Shown: positions 35,605 through 48,805, counted from the first letter of the stretch. The stretch: 64,000 nt of DNA from Paraescarpia echinospica (GCA_020002185.1 CM034541.1:46759793-46823792); one strand, 5' to 3'. Translations and numbers: made by a program. The notes: generated by a model not told the origin, from the sequence alone.

Positions 35605-36045
35605 TGTGCGTGAGTGCGTGTGCGCGTGTGCGCGTGTGCGTGTGTATGTGCGTGTAAGTCCTTATGTGTGTGTGCGTGTGTGTGCGTGTGTGTGTGCGCG
35701 CGCGTGCGTGTGCGAGCGCGTGTGTACGCGTGTGTGCGCGTGTGCGGGTGTGTGTGCGTGTGCGCGTGTGCTCGTGTGCGCGTGTGCGCATGTGTGTGTG
35801 CATGTAAGTCCTTATGTGTGTGTGCGTGTGTGTTTGTGTGCTTATGTGTGCTTGTGTGTGCCTGTGTGTGCTTGTGTGTGCTTGTGTGCTTGTGTGCTTG
35901 TGTGCTTGTGTGCTTGTGTGCTTGTGTGTACGTGTGTGCGAGTGTGGGTATGTGCGTGTGTGCGTTTGTGCGTGTGTGTGCGTGTGCGTGTGCGTGTGCG
36001 TGTGTGTGGGTTTGTGCACGTATGTATGTTTGCGAGTGTGTTAAT
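35605..36045. repeat. TG/CG-rich minisatellite
   Basis: Alternating tgtgtgcgcg tracts, two about 180-bp related halves (each with gtaagtccttatgtgtgtgt), and an inner cttgtgtg 8-10-mer array at 35860-35930. Potential Z-DNA. Cys/Val and Thr/His frames are artefacts. Confidence 0.9.
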
Positions 36046-36195
36046 GTTTTCCCCTTAGCAGCTGGAATTTCGAGCACCAAACTTTCTTCGACCTCAGGGA
36101 TTGAATATATTACCCCATATATGTCAAGATTCCCACCTTTTTTGAGGTAACTCGGCTGTCTGGAATGCAAAACCTAATGCGCGCATAAAACGTAA

Positions 36196-36515
36196 AACGT
36201 AACTTAAAGCCCGGCGTACACAATGCAACTTTTGTTGTAAGTCGGGTGTTTTGCCGACTTAAACCGGTTTGTTGCTAATGTGCGCGGGTCTAAATACTTG
36301 CTAAAAGTTTGTTGTTGTCCAGACCAACACAACAAAAGTCCGTATTAACGGTTTAGTCAAACACTTATCTACTTAAAATGATAGGATCCGGTTACAGTTG
36401 AAGTGGAAGTTTCCAAGAATCAGCACCGCTACTTGGTTTTCAGTAAACCGTTGAATACTGAATCCTGCGTCTATACTAACTTAGTGAAGTTAATCGACAC
36501 CATTTTGTGTTTAAC
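36196..36515. repeat. Dispersed repeat segment
   Basis: gcccggcgtacacaatgcaa then cttttgttg looks like a short transposon end, and similar cttttgttg words occur at 6955 and 7038. From 36345 the sequence matches 2318-2520. Confidence 0.45.
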
Positions 36516-36884
36516 TTTTATTTGTACAACCGATTGAGCGGCTGGTGTATTTCGTCCGCAGACATTTATTCTTTTACGATGTTGTTGCAAGCGAAATACT
36601 ACAGTAACCCCGAGGTAAGGCATGCGCATGAATATGTGCACATGTTTTATATATGAAATTTGCATCAACTTTGTTGTGTGTTTAGAACTACCTGTTGCTG
36701 CGTAATGACTATTGTTCTGTATCGGCATAATGATCCATACTTCGAGATAATAAAAAGTAGTTCCTGTTCCGCCATTTTGTAGTTACGTCGTACTTTGTCA
36801 ATATATTGTGTGTTTAGACGAAATACGCTACACTGGCGACGATGATGACTCAAAGAACTCGTCAATCCACTTGCACAGGTAGAA

Positions 36885-38480
36885 GAAAAGTGGTGAACTG
36901 TCACGCTGGTACAAGTGTGCGTTGATTTGTGTCGAACTTTGAAGTGCTAGGAACTCCGGTAAAACCGTGTTACCGTATTCGCTGCAATGGCCGCCCCATT
37001 GACAAAATTGAAACTTTCGACAGCTCGGTAGAATCGTGGTCAGCTTACTATAAACGTTCAGAACAGTAGAGTATATGTTCACTTGTAGTCCATTGCCTTT
37101 CAACAATTTTATGTTTCTTGTACCACGACTATGTAGAGTGTGTGTTCTCTTGTAGAATGGTACACTCCGCTTCAACAAGTTCATATTTCTTATGTCATGA
37201 CTCTGTAGAGTGTGTGTTCTCTTGTAGAATGTTCCAGTGCCCTTAAGCAAGTTCATATTTCTTGTACAATGACTCTGTAGAGTGTGCGTTCTTTTGTAGA
37301 ATGGTCCACTGCCCTTCAACAAGTTCATATTTATTGTGTCATAACTCTGCAGTATGTGTTCTCTTGTAGAATGGTCCACTGCCCTTCAACAAATTCATGT
37401 TTCTTTTATCATGACTCTATAGAGCGTGTGTTCTCTCGGCCATACTTGCTGGATGGAAGACGGGTCGGGGTGCTGTTGGAAATTGTTCGCCTGAAATTCA
37501 GCAGTTCAGTACGGTCTCTTGGAGAATTGGTAGGTATGTGTTACTACCTTCGATCCACGCGTGCACCGCAACAAAACAGTTGTCTCGTAAAAGCGTTTGT
37601 AGTGCCAGTTAGACCGACCGTAAGATATTAGGTGCAACCTACAGAAAGAAAGATGTATGTCGTTCATGTCAGAATGCCATAAATAATGGAAAGTGGGAAA
37701 CCGTTCGCCAAGGGACCCCACTGAAGAAAAGTGATGAACTGTCACGCTGGTACAAATGTGCGTTGACTTGTGTCGAACTCTGAAGTGCCTTGAACTCTGG
37801 TAAAAACGTGTTACCGTATTCGCTGCAACGGCCGCCCCCATTGTCAAAATTAAAACTTTCGACAGCTCGGTAGAATCGTGGTCAGCTTACTATAACCGTT
37901 TAGAACAGTATAGTGTGTGTTCACTTGTAGAATGGTCCATTGCCTTTCAACAAGTTCATGTTTCTTGTACCACGTCTATGTAGAGTGTGTGTTCTCTTGT
38001 AGAGTGGTCCACTGCGCTTCAGCAAGTTCATATTTCTTGTGTTATGACTCTGTACAGTGTATATTCTCTTGTAGAATGGTCCACTGCCCATAAACAAGTT
38101 CGTATTTCCTGTACCATGACATGACTCTGTTCTTTTGTGGAATGGTACACTACCTTTCAACAAGGTCACACTTCTTATGTCATGATTCTGTAGAGTGTGT
38201 GTTCTCTTGTAGAATGGTCCACTGCCCATAAACAAGTTCGTATTTCCTGTACCATGACATGACTCTGTTCTTTTGTAGAATGGTACACTACCTTTCAACA
38301 AGGTCACACTTCTTATGTCATGATTCTGTAGAGTGTGTGTTCTTCTGTAGAACGGTCCACTGCCGTTCAACAAGTTCATTACCTAACGTAAGATATTAGG
38401 TCAACCTACAGACAAAGAGATATCTCGTTCATGTCAGAATGCCATAAATAATGGAAAGTGTGAAACCGTTCGGCAATGGA
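36885..38480. repeat. Tandem duplication of about 840 bp built on about 72-bp repeats
   Basis: 36885-37690 and 37726-38480 are direct copies (gaactgtcacgctggtacaa, gacagctcggtagaatcgtg). Each contains an array of about 72-bp units (gtgtgttctcttgtagaatg, gtccactgcccttcaacaag): about five at 37064-37440 and about six at 37915-38385. The block cctgaaattcagcagttcag ... cgtaagatattaggtgcaac (37490-37690) recurs at 47325-47530 and inverted at 52735-52950. Confidence 0.8.
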
Positions 38481-38619
38481 CCCCGCTGCGCCACCCTGGA
38501 GACAGTTTGGGCCTTTGAATATCAAAGGTGTCCGCTACAATGGAGGCGGTATGTCATGTTTTTCACTGTAGTTAATTCCAATGTTTATCTGGTTACCAAA
38601 GCCTATGACCGTGGATGAG

Positions 38620-41600
38620 AGTAGCGACGACACGGGGAGCATTAATTTGATGCAGCAGTTGCGCAGGACGAACTGAGCGTCTTGGCTTGGCTGGTTTATT
38701 GACCAGTGTAAGGACCGAACTAATCATAATCGACGTCAATCTCAATGCCCAGAGATACAGAGGTAAAGTTTTGTAAGTTGTACTACCGAATCCTCACTTG
38801 TCCCAACAGGACCACGCCCGATCTCGCGTCGCACGGATTGTGCAAGCATACCTGCAACAGCACCAACATGTACAGCTCTTATAATGAGATGCCTTTACCC
38901 CGGACATGTCTCCCATAGAACATGCCTGAGATTACCTGCAACAGCACCAACATGTACAGCTCCTATAATGAACTGCCTTTACCCCGGACATGTCTCCCAT
39001 CGAACATTCCTGAGATTACCTGCAACAGCACCAACATGTACAGCTCCTATAATGAACTGCCTTTATCCCGGACATGTCTCCCATCGAACATGCCTGAGAT
39101 TACCTGCAACAGCACCAACATGTACAGCTCCTATAATGAACTGCCTTTACCCCGGACAAGTCTCCCATCGAACATGCCTGAGATTACCTGCAACAGCACC
39201 AACATGTACAGCTCTTATAATGAGATGCCTTTACCCCGGACATGTCTCCCATCGAACATTCCTGAGATTACCTGCAACAGCACCAACATGTACAGCTCCT
39301 ATAATGAACTGCCTTTACCCCGGACATGTCTCCCATCGAACATTCCTGAGATTACCTGCAACAGCACCAACATGTACAGCTCCTATAATGAACTGCCTTT
39401 ACCCCGGACATGTCTCCCATCGAACATGCCTGAGAATACCTGCAACAGCACCAACATGTACAGCTCCTATAATGAACTGCCTTTACCCCGGACATGTCTC
39501 CCATCGAACATGCCTGAGATTACCTGCAACAGCACCAACATGTACAGCTCCTATAATGAACTGCCTTTACCCCGGACAAGTCTCCCATCGAACATGCCTG
39601 AGATTACCTGCAACAGCACCAACATGTACAGCTCTTATAATGAGATGCCTTTACCCCGGACATGTCTCCCATCGAACATTCCTGAGATTACCTGCAACAG
39701 CACCAACATGTACAGCTCCTATAATGAACTGCCTTTACCCCGGACAAGTCTCCCATCGAACATGCCTGAGATTACCTGCAACAGCACCAACATGTACAGC
39801 TCCTACAATGAACTGCCTTTACCCCGGACAAGTCTCCCATCGAACATTCCTGAGATTACCTGCAACAGCACCAACATGTACAGCTCGTACAATGAACTGC
39901 CTTTACCCCGGACAAGTCTCCCATCGAACATTCCTGAGATTACCTGCAACAACACCAACATGTACAGCTCCTATAATGAACTGCCTTTACCCCGGACATG
40001 TCTCCTATCGAACATTCCTGAGATTACCTGCAACAGCACCAACATGTACAGCTCCTACAATGAACTGCCTTTACCCCGAACATGTCTCCCATCGAACATT
40101 CCTGAGATTACCTGCAACAACACCAACATGTACAGCTCCTATAATGAACTGCCTTTACCCCGGACATGTCTCCTATCGAACATTCCTGAGATTACCTGCA
40201 ACAGCACCAACATGTACAGCTCCTACAATGAACTGCCTTTACCCCGGACATGTCTCCCATCGAACATTCCTGAGATTACCTGCAACAGCACCAACATGTA
40301 CAGCTCCTACAATGAACTGCCTTTACCCCGGACAAGTCTCCCATCGAACATGCCTGAGATTACCTGCAACAGCACCAACATGTACAGCTCCTACAATGAA
40401 CTGCCTTTACCCCTGACAAGTCTCCCATCGAACATGCCTGAGATTACCTGCAACAGCAACAACATGTACAGCTCCTACAATGAACTGCCTTTGCCCCGGA
40501 CAAGTCTCCCATCGAACATGCCTGAGATTACCTGCAACAGCAACAACATGTACAGCTCCTACAATGAACTGCCTTTACCCCGGACAAGTCTCCCATCGAA
40601 CATGCCTGAGATTACCTGCAACAGCAACAACATGTACAGCTCCTACAATGAACTGCCTTTACCCCGGACAAGTCTCCCATCGAACATGCTTGAGATTACC
40701 TGCAACAGCACCAACATGTACAGCTCTTACAATGAACTGCCTTTACCCCGGACAAGTCTCCCAACGAACATGCCTGAGATTACCTGCAACAGCAACAACA
40801 TGTACAGCTCCTACAATGAACTGCCTTTACCCTGGACAAGTCTCCCATCGAACATGCCTGAGATTACCTGCAACAGCACCAACATGTACAGCTCTTACAA
40901 TGAACTGCCTTTACCCCGGACAAGTCTCCCATCGAACATGCCTGAGATTACCTGCAACAGCACCAACATGTACAGCTCTTACAATGAACTGCCTTTACCC
41001 CGGACAAGTCTCCCATCGAACATGCCTGAGATTACCTGCAACAGCAACAACATGTACAGCTCCTACAATGAACTGCCTTTACCCCGGACAAGTCTCCCAT
41101 CGAACATGCTTGAGATTACCTGCAACAGCACCAACATGTACAGCTCTTACAATGAACTGCCTTTACCCCGGACAAGTCTCCCATCGAACATGCCTGAGAT
41201 TACCTGCAACAGCACCAACATGTACAGCTCTTACAATGAACTGCCTTTACCCCGGACAAGTCTCCCATCGAACATGCCTGAGATTACCTGCAACAGCAAC
41301 AACATGTACTACTCCTACAATGAACTGCCTTTACCCCGGACAAGTCTCCCATCGAACATGCCTGAGATTACCTGCAACATCACCAACATGTACAGCTCTT
41401 ACAATGAACTGCCTTTACCCCGGACAAGTCTCCCATCGAACATGCCTGAGATTACCTGCAACAGCACCAACATGTACAACTCTTACAATGAACTGCCTTT
41501 ACCCCGGACAAGTGTCCCATCGAACATGCCTGAGATTACCTGCAACAGCACCAACATGTACAACTCTTACAATGAACTGCCTTTACCCCGGACAAGTCTC

Positions 41601-42060
41601 CCATCGAACATGCCTGAGATTACCTGCAACAGCAACAACATGTACAGCTCCTACAATGAACTGCCTTTACCCCGGACAAGTCTCCCATCGAACATGCCTG
41701 AGATTACCTGCAACAGCACCAACATGTACAGCTCTTACAATGAACTGCTTTTACCCCGGACATGTCTCCCATCGAACATGCCTGAGATTACCTGCAACAG
41801 CAACAACATGTACAGCTCCTATAATGAACTGCCTTTACCCTGGACATGTCTCCCATCGAACATGCCTGAGATTACCTGCAAAGACGGTTACATCCGCGAC
41901 GAAAACAGCCGCTAAACATCCACGAACTCAGAGTTACGCTGATTGAAGAATGGAGAACCACGCCACGATACGGACTACAAACAATCATTATGGTCAATGC
42001 TAAGTAGAATCCGGTCTTGCATTGCTGTCTGAGGGAGTGAGGGGCACATACCTCACTGAA
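38620..42060 (+). pseudogene. Tc1/mariner transposase remnant interrupted by its own amplified segment
   Basis: 38630-38790 corresponds to the middle of the transposase (NLNAQRYR block). Then HARSRVARIVQAYLQQHQ leads into the array, and after 41880 the tail (cgcgacgaaaacagccgc, LIEEW-type end) resumes to about 42060. The array monomer is the stretch between the second catalytic Asp and the catalytic Glu. In the transposase frame the unit contains TAA, TGA and TGA (the last replacing the Trp of EHAW), so the enzyme frame is closed everywhere. Confidence 0.8.
38850..41880 (+). repeat. 84-bp satellite, 36 copies, derived from transposase coding sequence
   Basis: The unit runs from tacctgcaacagcaccaaca through ccggacatgtctcccatcga to acatgcctgagat. 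Length is uniform with no indel seen (about 3,031 bp / 84 = 36). Read in the Tc1 frame it gives YLQQHQHVQLL, stops, then PDMSPIEHA. Variants are patchy: acatgtc units are mostly on the left and in the last two copies, acaagtc dominates the middle, and tataatg changes to tacaatg after about 39770. Two other frames stay open for over 480-990 codons only because 84 is a multiple of three. They have no signal peptide, introns or non-repeat domain. Confidence 0.93.
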
Positions 42061-42826
42061 CACTTCTTACACACAATATCGAAGTTATCATGTCCATACA
42101 AAATGTACGGGAGTTTGTCCAGCTTGCTTTCTAATTTGTTTTGTTTTTGTCCTTGTCCGGATTAGGGTAAATGAGGGACTTGGGCAGAGGATCGATACGT
42201 TTCTGAAATGACCTAAACCCGATACCTGGAGAAGACAATGACAGTTTTCTCTCTTTCTCTCTTTTGTCTTCTTTTTGTTTCCTCCGCAGACAAATCAACC
42301 GTTGTATAATAGTCAGGATTGATCGCTCAACGTAACATTCAGATTCAGAATAGTTTATTTGACTAACAAAAAAACGTTCGTCTAATTTTTGACTAGTATA
42401 GCGATACGAGCATGTTCGGGTGTCATGCCTCGTGTCCCCACTTTACTATCCTTTGAATGAGATCGAGTGTAGTCCATCTGATCGTCGTTTCTCCTGTTTG
42501 ACTTTGGCAACTTTGCACACAACGGGCCTCCTCTTCAGTCGGTCGATGGAGAATGGAAGGTCAGATCAGGTCGAACATGCGATCCATATTGATCAAATCC
42601 GAATTTCTGATTTACCTTGACTAAGTGTTGCGTTCTAGCTATCATCTCTCCGCCTCATCTCAGCTCAACTAATAAATGTCGACATCAACGGCGTTTTTCC
42701 GTCGCCATGCTTTTTGTCCATCTCACACTTCTTTCCATCGCGATACTCATTTCTTAGCAGTACGTCGTGGCGTGTGTTGCTGCCTTTTCAACGAATAATA
42801 ACCCCGTGTTTGGTCGCGCAGATATT

Positions 42827-44872
42827 CACTCCAGGCGTTTAACGGTACAACTCAACTTTGTTGGTCTACGTCAGAACATAACACGTAACACTCCAGGCGT
42901 TTAACGGTACAACTCAACTTTGTTGGTCTACGTCAGAACATAACACGTAACACTCCAGGCGTTTAACGGTACAACTCAACTTTGTTGGTCTACGTCAGAA
43001 CATAACACGTAACACTCCAGGCGTTTAACGGTACAACTCAACTTTGTTGGTCTACGTCAGAACATAACACGTAACACTCCAGGCGTTTAACGGTACAACT
43101 CAACTTTGTTGGTCTACGTCACAACATAACACGTAACACTCCAGGCGTTTAACGGTACAACTCAACTTTGTTGGTCTACGTCAGAACATAACAAGTAACA
43201 CTCCAAGCGTTTAACGGTACAACTCAACTTTGTTGGTCTACGTCAGAACATAACACGTAACACTCCAGGCGTTTAACGGTACAACTCAACTTTGTTGGTC
43301 TACGTCAGAACATAACACGTAACACTCCAGGCGTTTAACGGTACAACTCAACTTTGTTGGTCTACGTCACAACATAACACGTAACACTCCAGGCGTTTAA
43401 CGGTACAACTCAACTTTGTTGGTCTACGTCAGAACATAACACGTAACACTCCAGGCGTTTAACGGTACAACTCAACTTTGTTGGTCTACGTCAGAACATA
43501 ACACGTAACACTCCAGGCGTTTAACGGTACAACTCAACTTTGTTGGTCTACGTCAGAACATAACACGTAACACTCCAGGCGTTTAACGGTACAACTCAAC
43601 TTTGTTGGTCTACGTCAGAACATAACACGTAACACTCCAGGCGTTTAACGGTACAACTCAACTTTGTTGGTCTACGTCAGAACATAACACGTAACACTCC
43701 AGGCGTTTAACGGTACAACTCAACTTTGTTGGTCTACGTCAGAACATAACACGTAACACTCCAGGCGTTTAACGGTACAACTCAACTTTGTTGGTCTACG
43801 TCAGAACATAACACGTAACACTCCAGGCGTTTAACGGTACAACTCAACTTTGTTGGTCTACGTCAGAACATAACACGTAACACTCCAGGCGTTTAACGGT
43901 ACAACTCAACTTTGTTGGTCTACGTCAGAACATAACACGTAACACTCCAGGCGTTTAACGGTACAACTCAACTTTGTTGGTCTACGTCACAACATAACAC
44001 GTAACACTCCAGGCGTTTAACGGTACAACTCAACTTTGTTGGTCTACGTCAGAACATAACACGTAACACTCCAGGCGTTTAACGGTACAACTCAACTTTG
44101 TTGGTCTACGTCAGAACATAACACGTAACACTCCAGGCGTTTAACGGTACAACTCAACTTTGTTGGTCTACGTCAGAACATAACACGTAACACTCCAGGC
44201 GTTTAACGGTACAACTCAACTTTGTTGGTCTACGTCAGAACATAACACGTAACACTCCAGGCGTTTAACGGTACAACTCAACTTTGTTGGTCTACGTCAG
44301 AACATAACACGTAACACTCCAGGCGTTTAACGGTACAACTCAACTTTGTTGGTCTACGTCAGAACATAACACGTAACACTCCAGGCGTTTAACGGTACAA
44401 CTCAACTTTGTTGGTCTACGTCACAACATAACACGTAACACTCCAGGCGTTTAACGGTACAACTCAACTTTGTTGGTCTACGTCAGAACATAACACGTAA
44501 CACTCCAGGCGTTTAACGGTACAACTCAACTTTGTTGGTCTACGTCAGAACATAACACGTAACATTCCAGGCGTTTAACGGTACAACTCAACTTTGTTGG
44601 TCTACGTCAGAACATAACACGTAACACTCCAGGCGTTTAACGGTACAACTCAACTTTGTTGGTCTACGTCAGAACATAACACGTAACACTCCAGGCGTTT
44701 AACGGTACAACTCAACTTTGTTGGTCTACGTCAGAACATAACACGTAACACTCCAGGCGTTTAACGGTACAACTCAACTTTGTTGGTCTACGTCACAACA
44801 TAACACGTAACACTCCAGGCGTTTAACGGTACAACTCAACTTTGTTGGTCTACGTCAGAACATAACACGTAA
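42827..44872. repeat. 62-bp satellite, 33 copies
   Basis: Unit cactccaggcgtttaacggt, acaactcaactttgttggtc, tacgtcagaacataacacgtaa. Copies are nearly identical. Units 5, 9, 19, 26 and 32 have gtcacaac instead of gtcagaac. Copies A and B hold one diverged unit at the corresponding place (7720-7775), so the array grew in copy C. No spacers are present. Confidence 0.95.
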
Positions 44873-46082
44873 CACAACATAACATAACAAAACACTATCT
44901 TTATTGCTTTTAGGGAAGACTTCTTTCTACAACTTGCTCTCATAGATAAAGATTTCAGAGAATCATAATGTAGCTGGACAAGTGATGGGTGGATGGATGG
45001 AATATGAGGGGTGTGAGCGACGAAAATGAACGAATGATCGGAAAAGGCTTGTTTCGAAAAGGCAAGACTCGAAAAAGGCAATAACTGCAGATGATCGAAG
45101 CTCGATAAGTTTTCTTACAAGAATAACCAATGAATATACAAACATGCAGGTTTTCTTACAGGAGTAAGCAATGAATATAAATGCAATGAATATAAATATG
45201 CCGGTTACTTGCGTACAAGTGCCTGATAAATAATGGTAATAAATACGGTTTCGGACAGAAAGCCAAAGCAGAGACCTAAGAAGGCAGATTGAGTAAAATA
45301 ACCGCGGAGATCGAGCCACAACTCTTACTTAACAATTTTGTCACCTTGTGATTTTCTGAGATCGATAAAAGCAACATTATGATAAAGATAATTACAATGT
45401 CAAGTTTGGTAGTAACAAGTGCAGTTGAGATAGTTTCGGTACCATGAACATGGTGCTCTACACGTTTTTTTTAATAAAAAAAACAACGTAGTTTTCACTA
45501 TACGTGATAAGTTTTAGAAATTACATACCAACCAACTATAGCGACTACTGAGGAATTTAAAATAGAATATTCCTTTTTTATGAAATTGATATATCTTGGC
45601 CATTGGAGGAATTAAAAAAAACATACGTGCACGATATTCCAGTCGCACCTATATATATGTCATTTCTGAGTGGTCTGGTTGAACATTTTACCAAACTTAC
45701 ACACAAATGGCTGAAAGAATGCATAACTTAATAACGTTGAGACGTAACTATGTTACAGTCTTGTGTTTTAGCATTTATAAATATATTTCAGTGTAAACAT
45801 CACAGCAGTTTGTGGCGTAGCACAGTCGGCATACATCGTTTCCTAATTTTAATAACAGATGTACGCGAGCGTGAGTGCGTGCGTTTGAGAATGCTAGTAA
45901 GACCTTTCTAAAAAAAAATCTAACCGCATGTTTGTAGTTCTTGTGAAAATCGTCAGAATGAGCTGTTCCTGCTGGTCTAACTTGCAAGTGTTCTACATTG
46001 TGTACTTCACTTTCTGTCTCTCACTTTCTAACCTCCCTCTTTTTTCTCTATCTCCCAATCTCCAACTACCTTTTCCTCAGTC

Positions 46083-46302
46083 TCTCTCACTCCCTCCCTC
46101 GCTCCCTCCCTCCCTCCCTCATACCCTGCTTGTCCCCCTCCATCCCTCCCTTCCCCTCCCTCCCTCACTCACTCACTCATTCACTCACGCATTCGCTCCC
46201 TCCTTCCCTCTTCCTTCCTTTACTCCACCCCTCTCTCTTTCTATCACTCACTCCTCCGTCTGCTCTGCCTCTGGCCTCTCACACTTCCCACGCTCTCTCT
46301 CA

Positions 46303-46382
<80 letters not shown>
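46083..46382. repeat. CCCT/CTCA/CT microsatellite tail of copy C
   Basis: (CTCCCTCC)n, then (ACTC)n, then pure (CT)n from 46307. The open frames here are artefacts. Confidence 0.92.
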
Positions 46383-46387
<5 letters not shown>

Positions 46388-46859
46388 TTTGTCCCTGTCT
46401 CTCTCACACTCTCTCACTATCTCTCTCTTCCCATATTCTCGCTTGGTTCACCGCAGTTGCCATTGCATATGAATTTAGGGTTCCAAATAGTCGTGTCCAT
46501 GTTTGTTGATTGCAAACAATGCTAAATTACATAACCATCCAGTGATGAATTATGTCAATAAAATTAAGTTCTTCTCATATTACTTTTCAATATCATTACG
46601 ACCAGTTGACATGAAATCTAACTGGATCATTTATCGCATGACATGGCGCTGCACATACTGACCCATGTGTTGGGATTATTTTCTGGGCTTTCCTTCCCCT
46701 AAATAAGTGTCTTTATGACTTTTTGAGTAGCCCGCATACCATTGAGACTCGATCGAACGAGTCTCTTTGTTTACAGGCAGATTTCACTTAAACTGCCCAT
46801 AGTTTCCATTCTCCTAGACCCAAAACCTGTCAAATATAAAGAGTTGCTTGATGGTTGGT

Positions 46860-47540
46860 GAACGAACGAGAAAATGCATTTTGCAACCAAAGGATTGTAG
46901 TTTGTTGACATTGATGATCTTATATGCCACGAAACAAACTTTGTTCTTAGTCAGTGAGGGAAAATAACTTGCGTGTCGTTTTGACAAGAGAGTAATGTGT
47001 GGAACATTTTGGTCTCTAATAGGCCTTGTGTTAATGATATATGTATGTCCTATCGTCTGTAGGAGTAAATATCACTGCTGACTACGAAAGCTGACCAGGA
47101 TATTTCCGTTGAAATTGCATTGAAGCTTTTCTGTACTTACCAACTTTGTCTTAAGTCCGGAACATTCATCAGCTGTACAGCACGCTTCCCATGTCGCGCT
47201 GTATCGTTGCGCTGTCTCGGATCTTGACATTGGAAGACGGGGGAGAGGGTTTTGTTGGAGATTTTTGTCTACAAAACAAGATATTTCGTTCATGTCAGAA
47301 TGTCATAAATAATGGAGATTTTTCGCCTGAAATTCAGCAGTTCAATGCGGTCTCTTGGAGAATTGGTAGGTATATGTTACTACCTTCCATCCACTCGTGC
47401 ACCGCAACAAAACAGTTGTCTCGTAAATGCGTTTGTAGAATCAATTAGACCTACCGTAAGATATTAGGTGCAACCTACAAAACAAGATATTTCGTTCATG
47501 TCAGAATGTCATAAATAATGGAAAGTGTGTATAAAGCACT
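46860..47540 (+). repeat. Segment with inverted copy at 52730-53414
   Basis: Shared words in opposite orientation include gcattttgcaaccaaaggat (46876 and near 53370) and atcttgacattggaagacgg (47221 and near 53030). It also includes tatttcgttcatgtcagaat (47489), with 52770 reversed. 47325-47530 also matches 37490-37690. It stands directly upstream of PLAT terminal exon copy 3. Confidence 0.75.
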
Positions 47541-47583
47541 TTAAGCAGTACAGAGGACTGGATGCTGTGCTGTATAAGAACTT

Positions 47584-47840
<257 letters not shown>

Positions 47841-47891
47841 TACTAGCATTATTCACATTTATATCAACAACGCATCTCTCCACTGCTTCAG

Positions 47892-48099
47892 GACGCGCAC
47901 CTTCTACCAGAGGATAGCCGATATCTGTCCAGTGAAGAAGGTTTACATCGAACACAACAATGCTGGTAGTTCACCGTCTTGGTACCTAAGGAGGTTCTAC
48001 GTATACAACCGAGCCATGAAGATCAACTATCTCTGTTTGTGCAATTGCTGGATATTTTCACCTAAGTTTTACAAAACCCTTAACTGCCAGAAAATCTAG
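47892..48099 (+). CDS. PLAT-like terminal exon, copy 3
   Basis: Acceptor gcttcag ends at 47891; one base then 68 codons to TAG at 48097-48099, the same length as copy 1. The peptide has KKVYIEHNNAGSSPSWYL and FYVYNRAMKINYLCLCNCW. This copy is open throughout and keeps the W-Y-L Trp that copy 2 lost. Compared with copy 1 it has Glu for Arg in YIRHNN. The PLAT-like exon at 30617 has no equivalent here: its flank runs straight into GT repeats. It is either the end of a separate gene or a duplicated orphan exon. Confidence 0.55.
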
Positions 48100-48480
48100 T
48101 GCTGAATCTCCGTGCCTCGATGCCGACTGCACCCATCGCGGACTTTTAGCTGTTGTGGGTTTTGTTTTCTGAGAACATATGAACAGTTCGTTTTTCCATA
48201 ATTAAAATATCATGTTCATCAATAAAACATTGGATGAATGAATCAATAAGTGTTAGTTGAGTTTATTTCTCTGGGGTGTAATACTGGTATGCAATATAAT
48301 AATAAGGATTGTCCCGTGCGTTTGCAAAGACATAAATTATAATAATTTATATTATTACAGACAATTCATGCAATACGTCTGATCCTAAACATGTCTTCAA
48401 ATGAATTATTGATCACCGTCAGCGTCTACAAAAGCATACCATGAATATAATGAAATGTTAAATTGAGTAGAGAGTGTGAC
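48100..48480 (+). promoter_or_regulatory. 3' UTR-like block with AATAAA (copy 3)
   Basis: Conserved with 436-840 and 35255-35600. AATAAA at 48221-48226 is followed by the shared ctggggtgtaatactggtat. Confidence 0.55.
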
Positions 48481-48504
48481 ATGTCATTTTAATCCAGCTT
48501 GGGT

Positions 48505-48642
<138 letters not shown>

Positions 48643-48669
48643 TGGGTGTGTTTGTGTGGGTGTGTGTTG

Positions 48670-48805
48670 TCGTTGTTGATAGGTGTATTGTCTTTCAGTG
48701 GAATTGTTATTATCTACCAGGACAGGGGCCGTGAAAAAGTGGCAACCTATATGCGATAAATAAAACAAGATATTCGACGTTCTTGCACATAAAGATGCAT
48801 GAAAT
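48670..48805. repeat. Isolated segment of the large repeat
   Basis: ttgataggtgtattg ... aaagatgcatg matches 8484-8600 of copy A and 20690-20825 of copy B, but without the neighbours it has there. This is the segment missing from copy C and from the 50105-50786 insertion. Confidence 0.75.

Larger units (their letters stand above)
38575..46850. repeat. Large repeat, copy C (diverged, with internal satellites)
   Basis: It follows the order of copies A and B: Tc1 transposase remnant, the 42060-42830 region (gttatcatg, cgatcataac-type sequence matching 6090-7750), the 44880-46400 part with the CT tail, and the 46425-46845 end matching 21710-22145. It is much more diverged than A from B. Length is inflated by the 84-bp and 62-bp arrays and it lacks the roughly 190-bp segment found at 8424-8615. 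Confidence 0.8.

Noticed and set aside
38884..41946. Open frames of 997, 510 and 488 codons as a large repetitive protein
   Set aside because: They are two alternative frames through 36 copies of an 84-bp transposase-derived unit. Length divisible by three explains the openness; there is no signal peptide, intron, or non-repetitive domain.
42827..44872. CRISPR array
   Set aside because: Regular repeats, but with no unique spacers: the 62-bp units are contiguous and the genome is eukaryotic.
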